Shown here one piece after another: positions 22,008-32,187 of a stretch of DNA of 64,000 bases. The notes under the pieces are model-generated. The model saw only the letters and a program-made list of their open reading frames with translations. It ran no database searches and was not told the origin of the DNA. The translations under genes were made by a program, and so were the position numbers. Each line of letters opens with the position of its first letter. Position 1 is the first letter of the stretch. The stretch covers positions 4,402,001 to 4,466,000 of the forward strand of contig JAEILZ010000002.1 in NCBI GenBank assembly GCA_018873225.1, given 5' to 3'. The stretch comes from [Phialemoniopsis] sp. UDSM-2020. Its lineage: Eukaryota > Ascomycota > Sordariomycetes > Thyridiales > Thyridiaceae.

Positions 22008-23460
22008 ATGGACAAAGGATTGCTTCAATATGTCTCGTTGACGGAGAACGACAGGACGTGAGATTGAATCCTCGACCTCTTACAGATAACCAAGACGCTG
22101 ACGCGATGAGCGTTGGACAGACCTGATGCGCCTCAGATACAGCTGTCCCTCGAGGGTAGCAACAGGCAATCGACAACGCTGCCCATTGACATTGATCTAC
22201 GATTAGAAAGGGCTAATGACGATGGGCATGATTACCCCTGCATCCTGCACTGGAGCTCAGTTATTCATGGCTTTTCGCCAGCAGGCTTTGTACTGCTTCA
22301 CCGATTGCGCGATGGCACGCTCGAGGTTGTCGAAGTCGACCACTCCAGGCGCGTGAAGCTCGCCGAGGAGATCGGGCCTCTAATTATCAATGGCTACAAT
22401 CACTCACTCTGGGAGCTCGCCCCGGGTCGCAGCGTCACTTTCACGAGCACACTGCCCGAGCGATACCACAAGGCACTCAAAGCAGGAGAGACATACACCC
22501 TGCTATGGCCCGGAAATGAGATCGCGAGGTGGGATTGGGGTACCGTCAAGGAGCACATGGGCCTGGAGCTCAAGTCCGCAGCGTGTGAAGGGGCACAGAC
22601 TCGGCAGCGGTTGCTATTGCCTGGCGGTGCTCATATCACATTCACAGTCCATGAGGAGTCCGATCCATGGCCAATGCGGCGCGAGCGTGAGGAAAAGGTT
22701 GGCTTTACATCCGCGAATAGAGAGGAACGGTTATGGCGAGCTCCAAGGTCTCCCAAGTTGCCGCCAGTCATCCTCAAAGCGCCCGAACAGGAGTGAGTAC
22801 AAACCGTCCCAAATAGTTTGGGAAATTCGCAAGTTGCTAATCGAATGCGACGCGCGCTATCAACACAGCAACGGTGCACCGAAGCTCCGTGTCACCCTTG
22901 AAGGCCCTACAACCGTGACCAAAGGGCAAATCTACGAAGTAACATTGAAGGTTCCTTATCTCGGTGTTTCGGAGAATGAGAAGCAACCGCCGCGTCCAAT
23001 AATGTTCCACACAACTCCCTTCCACTTTCAGTTAGAGCGACTATACCGCCAGCCTGCTGGACATGGAGACTGGGAGGAATGCGATAGCTTAGACCAAGAG
23101 TGCGGCTTCATGATCGTGGATGAGCCTGATGTGGTTGTGTATCCGGCACGGGACATCGAAAACTTCGCAAGTCTCAAGCCCGGCGAAATCTGGACGACTG
23201 AGCGCCAGCTTCAAGGCGGCGGATCGTGGTCGGACCTACCAGACGATTATGCGCCAGGCGACAACCTTCGCTATCACTTCGATGGCACCGTTGTGGATTG
23301 GTGGGATTGGGGTAGTCCAGAGGAGCATGCGGAGACTACGGTCAAGCTGCCCTGTTTTATCAAAGGCCGAGTCGTAGACCCTCCTGACAACGGGGGTCGA
23401 CCAAAGCTTGTGGTTCCGGTCTGTGAACCTCTTGAGTTCCTTGTAGCTAGCTCTGAGTGA
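22008..23460 (+). CDS. unknown protein with two similar lobes
   Basis: Three exons (22008-22057, 22121-22792, 22869-23460) give 437 residues with in-frame phase-2 junctions and clear branch points. I do not recognise the family. Two halves of about 180 residues look related: each begins with a PKLRVTLEG / IQLSLEG-like strand, continues with PxxFHxxFxLxRL-type strands, and ends in a W-D-W-G motif followed by E-H and a hydrophobic strand (RWDWGTVKEH near residue 150; WWDWGSPEEH near residue 390). There is no signal peptide or membrane segment; the composition (many aromatic and acidic residues, few Cys) suggests a soluble beta-rich protein. It follows the amidase on the same strand after 231 bases, so a shared role is possible but unproven. 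Confidence 0.75.
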
Positions 23461-23740
23461 CATGTACGAGATTGGGCTTGATTCTGACCCAATCACCCTC
23501 ACAAGACTTTATACTACGTCAAAGTGGTTACTGCCTAGACACCTGAGAATTTCAATAGATCTACATCAAGTTGTAGGTTAAACATTGACAGAATGATTGA
23601 ACAACATCCCTCCCTGCCGAATACACCGCGATAGCCCTAGGATGCATCAACCTGCTATTTCGTAGGTTCCCAGGTTCATATGAAGCAGCCCGAAGTTATA
23701 GTGAGAAGAATTCATGATGTGATCGGAGCATCAATATATA

Positions 23741-24729
23741 TCATCGATCAAGTAGGGGGGCGGTCTCGTCATTCAGCGTAGTCGCAGAGTTTCTGTGACG
23801 CCTCATCACCCAGAATAGGATGATCTGTGCCAGGGCAAAGATGCCGTTGTCGATGGCAACCCAGCCGACCAGGGAGTACCATGTCTTCAGGAAGCTGAGC
23901 CACATCATCCCTTCAGGTGATCCATCGAAGAAGCGGAGCCTCCACGGCCAGGTTACGGCAGCAATGGCAAAGACACAGCCTTGTAAAAGGAGAGTCAGCG
24001 GGCTAAGTGCTGTGTCGACCCTCCCGCCACGCAACGTCCGCCATTGAACCAGCAACGCAGCGACGCCGAGTAGTGTCACGATCGGATTGAGAAAAAGTGA
24101 GTGGAGTCCATGGATCAAAGCAAGTTGCCACTTGCTATACGGCTCGTCCTCTGGGTGTTGCTGCATGGCAGCCGTGAAGACGGGGACAACAGAGATGACG
24201 AGGAAGGTGATGTAGATGGCGATAGTCGTCGCTCGCCGAGTCGGGTTGTCACCCGCCGATGGAAAGTAGAGGCACAAGGCAAAGCTGTGAAGTTGTATCG
24301 GTTAGCTTTGACCACTTGAGAAGAGTGTCTCCTGGATGTGGCAGACATACATAGCTAGCCACAATAGCCACACTACAGTGAACTGGGCCAGGTTGAGCCA
24401 GTCACCAGTAGAAGGGGGTGTCTCAACAAATACGTCAGACTTCTCGAGCTGGAGGACAGTAAAGAGGAAAGATATGGTGAATTGTTCGGTAGCGCTGATG
24501 AGATTGAACAACACATAGTAGAGTGATATCCCAGAGCTATTTCGCCGTCGCACTAGCAGTCGAAATTGAGGTATGAAAGAGAAGAAACTGAGGGTTATCA
24601 AGACTCTGCACAATACTGTCAGCAAAGCGGCGGCAAACAATAGTGTTGAAGAGACATGTTGCAGTTGTAGGGTGCCGAAACGGGTGTTACCAACATTCTA
24701 ATCCAATTAGGTAATGTTGAAGCTGCCAT
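23741..24729 (-). CDS. PQ-loop-like multi-pass membrane protein
   Basis: Three exons are proposed (24729-24695, 24605-24351, 24284-23741), giving 277 residues. The second exon begins with a helix containing FSFIPQFRLLVRRRNSSGISL, which fits the PQ-loop signature (Pro-Gln followed by a basic turn and SxGxS). About seven hydrophobic segments follow, and the C-terminus ends in an acidic LL-type tail (ETAPLLDR) that could serve as a vacuolar sorting signal. PQ-loop proteins transport amino acids or act in the vacuole and ER; the substrate here is unknown. The first exon is the uncertain part: the long ORF has no ATG before the first helix, and the only in-frame solution I found uses a GTTGGT donor. 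Confidence 0.6.
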
Positions 24730-25637
24730 TTTGGGCTGCACTTTCTGATTGTCCTAAGCGTGGGGTTGTGGTCGGCACAGCGATGTATAAAGCCGGGAGC
24801 TGAGAGATCCGAGACCAGGCGGATTGGAGAAGACTTGTCATTATAAAAGAGTACCAGAAAGATGAAGGCTTCTTCTAGTCTGTATTTTTGCTTGTCCCTC
24901 TGAAACTTGGCTGGGTGGTACAGTCGAGGCAGTGTATGCAGCTTGGTGAGCACCGCCACCCTAGAAGTGCAAGTTTCCTTGGGGCCTGAGAAGAGATAGG
25001 CTACCCGGCTTTTTTTTTTAGCTTCTTACATCAGATGCTTCGAGCCACATGCAGTTACTATTTGCTGGAGGAAGCGAATGGGCACAACCCCCAATTCTAC
25101 GCCCAATTTCGCACTCTTGCGGAGAGGAAGTGCCTCTTTCCACCTCCCACTTGGTAGGTACGCCCTAGTGTCTGCAGTGTATCGACGCCAGTGTGGGCTT
25201 TGATTTGTTGTGGCCGTCTCACCAAGGCCCAAGCCACTGTAAATGGAGATGTCGATGGCATGGAACAATTTGGGGGCCAGGCGGCATTTCAGGCCTGGTG
25301 AGATAGGAAAGCCCGCCTTTTGGAGAAGTCTTTTTGGGATACGAGTACATGGTCTGAATAATAGCCACCGCGGCGCGTTGACGCCCGCGTTTAACTTAGA
25401 TCCCCCTTGCGACGGGGCTGTTGTAGACCCGGTATATGGCCATGGGGAGATTGGGAACATTGGAGCCAGAGGGATATTTGGAGCTGAGTCTCCTTTCCCA
25501 TAAGCATCAGGTCCATAGCTATAAGAGGTACCGCCTCCGCTGTCAAGATATCTTTTATGATCTAGGAAACTTAGCAACAGCTTCCAATCTTCCAATCATC
25601 ATTCATTCCTTGCAGGCAGTCCTTTCCTCTTTACCTC
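24730..25637. other. intergenic, no gene seen
   Basis: The 908 bases lie between divergent genes (the PQ-loop-like gene and the KP4-type fusion) and include a T9 run at about 25011-25019. A 189-codon reverse ORF (25595-25026) has no recognisable domain and looks spurious. Confidence 0.45.
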
Positions 25638-28324
25638 ATGCACTCCATCCTGGCCTCGGCCATCGCCCTCGGCGGTCTGGCCATACTGGGTAAAGCGGCT
25701 CCAGCCCACGAGGCTGCCAACGTTCTGGCTGAGCGAGCACTGGGAATTAATTGCCGCGGCTCCGGCCTGTGCTCCAACCACCTGGGTGAAATAGCCGAAT
25801 ATATTAACGGTATTGATACATCCAAGACATACCAGAATGGTGAACACATTGCCTGCTGGAAGTACGTTTTCTTTTCGCTACCAAGTACTCCATTAGTATG
25901 ACACTGATCGAGAGACAGGAATGATCTCGGCACCGGCATTTGTGTGTTTCTTCAGGGGACCAAATCTGGAGTCGTGGGTTCCCAGGTTCAAGCCCTGCTG
26001 AAGGCGATCCAAGACCACGGCTGCAAAGGCTGCGGCAGCGTCCCCATCGACTTCACGTCTGGCAGCAACGATCCTGCCAATGGCATCCTGACGGTCAACT
26101 ACGTCGGCGACCGCGGCGGCTGTGATGGCATCTGCGACGGAGCAAAGCCGCAGCCGCCGCCTGATAATGGTGGAGGTACGGCAGATACACAAACGTTCCC
26201 CAAACAGGTGCAGGTTAACTTTCATGGCGACACCTGCAACGGGGATCCGACATGGAAAGCCACGATCCAGGAAGAGTTCAACTATGCCTACGAGATGACA
26301 CTGGCCGCCAAGAACAATCCAACAGCTGGACCATATTTCAACCACTTTTTCGACGAAGGGTCACGGAGTCAAGGCGATTTCCAACAGAAGGTCACAGATG
26401 TGTTTGACCGGATGCAAAAAGGTATGATCCAGTCCAGTATCTGCTCAGCACAAAGACGCATCATGATCTGATAGTCAATTTGCTAGCATTCACGGGAATC
26501 GACCAAGACCAGATATTCCTAGTTACGTGTGATGCCACTACCAACGGCTGCACAAAAAAGAATCAGGTCGCCCATGCCAACCCGAACGGGGGCACCTTCA
26601 ACTTCTGTCCCAGATTCTTCAAAAATGAACTGCAATCTACCAAAGATCTGCTCGGCAAGTGTGGAGAACTTGATATTCGCGCTGCACAGCGGGCCAGGGC
26701 CGCCGTCATCGTTCATGAGTCTTCGCACGTGGGAGACATCATGGGCGGGACCCCTTCGGACGACTACGCGTACGGCTTTACAGGCTGCACGCAGCTACCT
26801 GCAGGCCAGTTCGACCGCAGTTGCGCCCCTTACCACAACCCAAAGAAACCCAAGTGCCCGGATGGCCAAGGGAAAGAGGGGCTTTGCAAGCCAGACTTGA
26901 GCTTCTACAACGCCGATACCTGGGCCCACGTCGCTGCAGGCGTCTTTTTCGGCGGCAGATGCAACCGCGACATCCCGTTTCCCGACATTCCGAACCCTCC
27001 CCCTGCGTCGGAGGCACAGAAAGCGTCGGCGGCACATTGTCCCTTCGTCACTGACTATCTCATCATTGACGGAGATGACGACTTAGACAACATCCAAGGC
27101 TATGTTCATTTTGGCGACTCGTACGCTTCGGGCATGGGCACAGGTACAACCGCCGGAAACTCTTGCCGAGTCGGCAGCAATAACTGTAAGTGCACTTGCG
27201 CCTTAAGCACATTGATCCGCTTTCTTACTCTTCCAAATGTAGATGGCGATCTCCTCCGCGACTGGTTGCCGAACAAGGATTCTGTCAGCTACGAACGACG
27301 CTCGTGCTCCGGTGACACTGTCGATGGCCTGAACGGGCAGATCGATGCCTGGAGCAACTCTGACAAGGCTAATCTCGGCACGCTCACTATCGGAGGCAAC
27401 GACGTAGGCTTCAGTGATTTGGTGTACTACTGCGTCATCACGCCGAACACGGCCAGACTGGGATCGACGAACCGGGCCAACTGCCTCGACGCCGAGAAGA
27501 AGGCCAACCAGATTATGGACGATGATTCACCCGACGGCCTGCGAGCTAAGCTCAAGAACTCATTCATGAAGATCCTTGACAAGTCTGGATCAAAGGGATT
27601 TCACCTCTACGTCTCCAACTACCCGACTTTCTTCAACGAAGAGACTACGGATTGCAACGATGCGTCTTTTCATTATTGGTGGGGTGCGAACCGACCATCG
27701 AGTGACTGGCCTACAAACCGGATTGTCTATTTATCTCAGGACCTACGCAAGGAACTCAACGCCTTGGTTGCGAAGCTCAACGGTGTACTTCTCAATGCTG
27801 TGTTGGATGCAGACTACGCTCACGGGGGTAATCAGATCCATTATGTTGACGTGACTGGGCGGTTCACCGATGGCAACCATCACTGGTGCGAGGCTGATGC
27901 CAAAGATCCAGATCAAAATCGCCAGGCCACGTGGTTCTTCCTATCAGGATGGCCAGACGTGGAGTCCGACACAGCAAGCATTGAGAGCACCGAGATTAGC
28001 AACCTCATCGGGCAGGGCGAGATCAAGTTGCCAGGGAACTGTACCACCGACGGGCTATTGCAACGCAACTGGAACGAGAGTAGAGATCCCCATGATCTCG
28101 CCATGTGCAGAGTCGCCGCCGAAATTGCAGATGATCCGAATGGAGAGCAGGCGAAGCGCTTCGCGCAAGCCAACAAAGATATTGCTGCCGGCGATGTAAG
28201 CAGCCAGAGCATTCCCTGGTATCTGCTCACCAGGATGGCCAAGACCTTCCATCCTAGAACCCCTGGGATGAAGGCATACAGAGATGCGGTGATTGCGGAA
28301 ATTCAACATCAAGGTCAGATATAA
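25638..28324 (+). CDS. secreted KP4-like / aspzincin / SGNH fusion protein
   Basis: Four exons (25638-25861, 25919-26421, 26487-27185, 27243-28324) give 835 residues. After a signal peptide (about 1-20) comes a KP4 killer-toxin-like domain (about 36-147): it starts GINCRGS, has eight cysteines, and holds the family stretches GEHIACW, GCKGCGSVP and LTVNYV. A Pro/Gly linker leads to a domain with HESSH (319-323) and a downstream GTPSDDYAYG, together the aspzincin pattern of M35-like zinc peptidases. The last 390 residues are an SGNH/GDSL hydrolase: FGDSY (451-455), GGND (526-529) and a final Asp/His block DGNHHWCE (685-692). The fourth-exon junction removes 57 in-frame bases and restores the expected SNNYGDLL. 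KP4 blocks calcium channels in sensitive fungi; whether this domain does so is unknown. Each domain assignment is motif-based; the single-gene model rests on in-frame introns. Confidence 0.82.
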
Positions 28325-28801
28325 ATCGTAGACCTGTAACATTATCTTGAGAATGTACATGAGACAATTGGGTAGCTACTTTGACGTTCGGAGTACGAGG
28401 ATCATTCATAAGGCATGGGAAGGGCGATACGGGAGCGATTTGCAAGCATGTCGGTACTTTCCTAGCACCCATCTTGAACGCACATTTGAGATTACACTTG
28501 TGCTCCTTGAGATGCTCAACAATGCAGATAACAAGCCTTGCATCTTGGCCATATTTGACTGCTCGAACTCAGATAAGAGGAGTGCGCTTTATCTAGAGTT
28601 AGTGTCTGACAGGGGATCAAGACTTTTGCCTGTAGGTGGAACACTCGCGAATCCTTCATGCTTACTCGAATCGATTACCTATTCAAACATAGCCTGCACA
28701 CGACAGCGGAAGCTCAATGATCACCGTGACATCCATAAGAAACCTCCTCGCTACTCTCCACGTCTGAAGACACAACATCACCACTGCTCCTTGTATGCGC
28801 T
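28325..28801. other. intergenic, no gene seen
   Basis: 477 bases between two codirectional genes; presumably terminator of the fusion gene and promoter of the 2EXR gene. No distinct element seen. Confidence 0.45.
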
Positions 28802-29812
28802 ATGGAGGAGCAGACGACCGAAAGCAAGGAGTTGCCTGAATCTTTCGTGTTCTACACGAAGCTACCATCCGAGCTCCGCCGACTCATTTGGCATCTCTAC
28901 CTTGCTGATGCTACCCCTCAAGTGCACCACATCCCGCCCTTCCACCCCATGTACGGCAACCTGCATCCTTCACAGCGAGATCAGACCCCAGAGGACGAAG
29001 CGATTGACCTGGATGACGTCTCCTCTCCTTGGCAGTGGGAGGCACCACTTGCCGGACCTACTTTATCGGCCCGCATAGCCTTGGCCACGTGTGTCGAGTC
29101 AAGACAAGTCGCAACAGAGCTGCTTCCCCACACCCTCTCCTTTCGCTATCTCAACAAACACTACCAGGTGAGACCCTGGCTGCGAAAGGAGGGCTCCCTG
29201 AACTCAAAGGTGTATCTGTACGGCGACCTCCGCTTCAACGGACGCCACGACATCTTCCTGTTCGATGCGCCCTGGGACGATGCTTGCACAATTGCCGACG
29301 AAGTAAAACGCCATCGCGTGCCGTGCGGAATTGAGCACATACAAAGCGTTGCCATCCCGGTCCGGGCACTGAGAGAAAGGTCATGGGGCGTGACGACGGA
29401 CGGGTGCTATGGATCTTCTTGGGTGAGTTGCCCCTGCGATACAGCGGACTGTCAGGATTGCTGCCAGCAGGAGCCGCTACCACGTTTCGTGCGATGTTTT
29501 CCCAATGCCAAGGCATTGTTCATTGCAGACAACTCCAACATGACGAAAGTCGCAAGAGCCCGTAGTTCCGGACTGGTCCGGCGATGTCAGGCTTGCGCAA
29601 GAGACCACCGCGCCGCAACTCAGGCCTGGCCAACAGCGCCGATCGTGAACGAGAGTGGGGTCTATGTGATGTGCGACGAGGTTGAAGGATGCGCGTCGTT
29701 CCGGAATCTCGAAGAGGTTGGAGACGTTAGAAGGAGCTGGAGGGCTCAGTTTCCCCGATATAAAGTGATGGATGGCCTGCATATACAGTATCTTGGACAC
29801 CGCGATGATTAG
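28802..29812 (+). CDS. 2EXR-domain protein
   Basis: A single exon encodes 336 residues. The N-terminus has the 2EXR hallmark: an aromatic residue, then TKLPSELRRLIWHLYL (pattern F-x-x-LP-x-E-L-R-x-x-IW), followed by a proline-rich loop, and ALATCVESRQVATELL around residue 95-110 (the second conserved block, C-x-E-S-R). A cysteine-rich insert (CPCDTADCQDCCQQ, about 210-223) is unusual and might bind metal. 2EXR proteins are abundant in Pezizomycotina and their function is unknown; an F-box-like protein-interaction role has been suggested only by resemblance. No signal peptide is seen, so it should act inside the cell, unlike its two flanking secreted neighbours. Confidence 0.75.
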   Translation: MEEQTTESKELPESFVFYTKLPSELRRLIWHLYLADATPQVHHIPPFHPMYGNLHPSQRDQTPEDEAIDLDDVSSPWQWEAPLAGPTLSARIALATCVESRQVATELLPHTLSFRYLNKHYQVRPWLRKEGSLNSKVYLYGDLRFNGRHDIFLFDAPWDDACTIADEVKRHRVPCGIEHIQSVAIPVRALRERSWGVTTDGCYGSSWVSCPCDTADCQDCCQQEPLPRFVRCFPNAKALFIADNSNMTKVARARSSGLVRRCQACARDHRAATQAWPTAPIVNESGVYVMCDEVEGCASFRNLEEVGDVRRSWRAQFPRYKVMDGLHIQYLGHRDD

Positions 29813-30693
29813 TTCGGCTTCCTTGTTTCTTTGGACACACTAGAGCTAATACCAGTGGTGACTATCTACATATCTACCGACAGATCTACCTACATATTCA
29901 TCACGTAGCGTTTATGAAACGATGAAGACATGTTGACCAAAGAGTGACAACAGGCTCGTTTTGCTTATTTGTATGGAAATATCGGCAGAGACTTATAAAA
30001 CCATATAAGTGCATTCCATAGTAGCATGACTGGTCGATGGATACTTTTACGAGTCAGCCAGAGGGCCGGAACTCTGATATCGAACACAACAGTCCGACAC
30101 TTCGCCAAACAAGGTTCCTTGAAATCTTATAATTCTACGACCTTGCTCATGCACGACGTCCTGCTGTTCGGTCCTTTTCTTCCTCCTCTTTGTGACGAGG
30201 CGAAGTCGAGACTCCAATACTGCTCAGTTTCTCCAAAGGGAGCCTAAGATGGAGTTATTACGCGATATCCGAACCTTGGCGAGGTCCAGTAGCACGCGGA
30301 TAAATCCTACTTAATCTATATGATAACTGCAGCATTCCTAAAGGTGGAGATTCCATCAATCAGGTCTGTGCGATAGACCACATTCGCGTCGGATAGTGCT
30401 GCGCCGCGGGATATACTGGACTACAACGTCAACTCCAAACTCCAAACATTGTTTTTCGAAAATTATGTCCTTGTACACAACGTTGTATTCAATGACGATC
30501 AACATGTGTATTTTGCATGCTTCGGGATCTGATTGCGGACAGAGAGCGATGATCCGGTCACCAAATGGCTCAAGGTCCAAGGATATAAAGCGACTCAAGA
30601 CCCAGAGGTGATGGTGATCATGGAGCAGACTCATCACCAGCATTTCCAACCAACATCATATATCCCATTACTACAACACCAGCAACCAACATC
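29813..30693. promoter_or_regulatory. intergenic, promoter of the KR-peptide gene
   Basis: The 881 bases hold no convincing gene. TATAAA at 30582-30587 lies 112 bases before the ATG of the small peptide gene, a normal core-promoter spacing that supports it being expressed. Confidence 0.5.
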
Positions 30694-30893
30694 ATGAAGA
30701 TTGTCTTCGCTCTCGTCGTCGCTCTCCAGGCCATGGCCGGCCTTGCAGCACCCACTCCCGACATTGAGGCCAAGGATGTCGCCGACAAGCGTGACCCTCA
30801 GGTGAGTTCAGCCTAGACAGATTGAGATTCGTAATTATAAGAGCTGACAAACCTTGATAGTGGTGCGATCCTATTTTCAGCCAGTTCTGTTAA
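30694..30893 (+). CDS. 46-residue secreted precursor, pheromone-like
   Basis: Two exons, 30694-30801 and 30861-30893, joined in phase 0 across a 59-base intron with GTGAGT donor and a CTGAC branch point. The product has a signal peptide (about 1-19, ending GLAA), a short acidic pro-region, a Lys-Arg Kex2 site at 32-33, then DPQ and the last ten residues WCDPIFSQFC. Sordariomycete alpha-type pheromones start with QWC or WC and have a second Cys near the end; a DP dipeptide after Kex2 is what Ste13-type peptidases remove, leaving QWC. Differences from the known type: a single unit instead of several repeats, seven rather than six residues between the cysteines, and no terminal Trp. Alternatives are a small Cys-rich effector or a Kex2-processed cyclic peptide. 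Confidence 0.6.
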
Positions 30894-31544
30894 GCGCTTC
30901 GTTCGCTTCAGATTGATGAGGGGGTTCAAGTTGGAGGCTGGTCCAAGTTGCAGACTTCATACGTACATGGAAATCAGCATATTCTTCTCATAGCTTGCAC
31001 GGCAAGATCTTTATAACAGACACTTTTACCCCTCTTTCATACTGAGTATGCCCTCTTGAAGATCTGTAATATCGCGTGCTCGATCAACTGGCTCTTACAA
31101 GAGTCTCAGTACCGCTCAACTCTTTGAGTGGTCTTTGACTTGAAGTTTAGTGAACACGGAGTTTCGCCATTCCCGTTGGTGCAAGCTCAAGCACCATGAC
31201 GTGCGCTGGCTTGTAGGGTGAAAGAGAAACAAGAACAAACATCAAAAGTAGGTAAAGTAGCATCAGCACTATTCTGGCAGTGAGCTTAAGCTTCAATTTG
31301 ATTCAACACACTAGGCAATCCCTTTTTGCTATTGGGAATTTGCTATCTCAGGAGTTACACAAGACACTCCAACGAACGACTTCAGTCAGTCTAATTGCAA
31401 ACAAAACGCGCCCCGGGTGGAATCAGACAAAGAATAGCAAAATGTCAAGATGAGACCAAGACAGGTAAGAAAGCAAGCTTCTTCAATTGCTACCTCAGTA
31501 CAGAGCTAGGAGGGGATAGCAATTGGGCCATGCTCATTGCGAGC
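30894..31544. other. intergenic, no gene seen
   Basis: The 651 bases separate the 3' ends of the convergent KR-peptide and defensin-like genes. No ORF of note or repeat is seen. Confidence 0.45.
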
Positions 31545-32187
31545 TCAACAATCGGTTATTAGACAGACCCATGGTAGCCAGCAGGGTGTCCTGTCTCGAC
31601 AATAACATCGGCAGTTGCCGTGCTCATCGCACCGAGATCTACAGTACCCTTGTAAAAGGCAATGCAAAGCACAGGTCACGTCTCTGACCTTGCAATGTGG
31701 GTGTCTCTGTCTCTCGAATATGTTGACTGATCGAGGCTGGGAGGTTGTAGAGGCGGGGAGCGTAGACGTGGTAAGAGTGGAAGGAACCAGTGACGAGACC
31801 AAGATTGATGTCTGAGAACTATGGGATGGTGAGGCGCTCGATGTCGAGTCTCTCCAAGATGATGACGGGGTGGTTGAGGTGCTGGTCGACGGAATGCTTG
31901 TGGATACAATGGAAGATGTGGTGCTCGAGCAGATACTGGAAGTCCCTCTGAAGCTTGCTAGATCAATCTGAGAAGTAGCATGTCAGATCGGATTTTTTGA
32001 CAAGTTCTATTTGAGTGGTTTAAAAAGCTTTACTGACCGTGCTCGCATTGCCCACCTGACCGGCCTGACAACCAAAGTCGCCATTGTCATCTACTTGACA
32101 GGTGACATTTTGTACCGGATCGTACCAGACCTCGTCGTCTTGGGCTACGATGAGAGTGGTGAAGATCAATGCCAAAATAAATTTCAT
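31545..32187 (-). CDS. secreted Ser/Thr-rich, defensin-like Cys-rich protein
   Basis: Two exons (32187-32038, 31967-31545) joined in phase 0 over a 70-base intron give 190 residues. Exon 1 encodes a signal peptide (MKFILALIFTTLIVAQ) and a short N-terminal part with two cysteines. Exon 2 opens with about 80 residues dominated by Ser and Thr, likely O-glycosylated, and ends with a basic domain (about 142-190) holding 11 cysteines. Within it, C-x6-C-x3-C-x5-C (with Gly-x-Cys at GYC) and a later C-x-C reproduce the cysteine spacing of CS-alpha-beta defensins, including the gamma-core G-x-C. Extra cysteines follow. An antimicrobial or effector role is inference from spacing only. Alternatives are another small disulfide fold on a cell-wall-type stalk. 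Confidence 0.65.

Noticed and set aside
25026..25595. 189-codon reverse ORF upstream of the KP4-type fusion
   Set aside because: No recognisable domain, and composition is irregular. It overlaps the likely promoter of the fusion gene.
25638..32187. Integrated virus or transposon carrying the toxin-like genes
   Set aside because: KP4 itself is viral in smut fungi, but here the genes have spliceosomal introns and signal peptides, and I see no viral polymerase, capsid, transposase, terminal repeats or target duplications.
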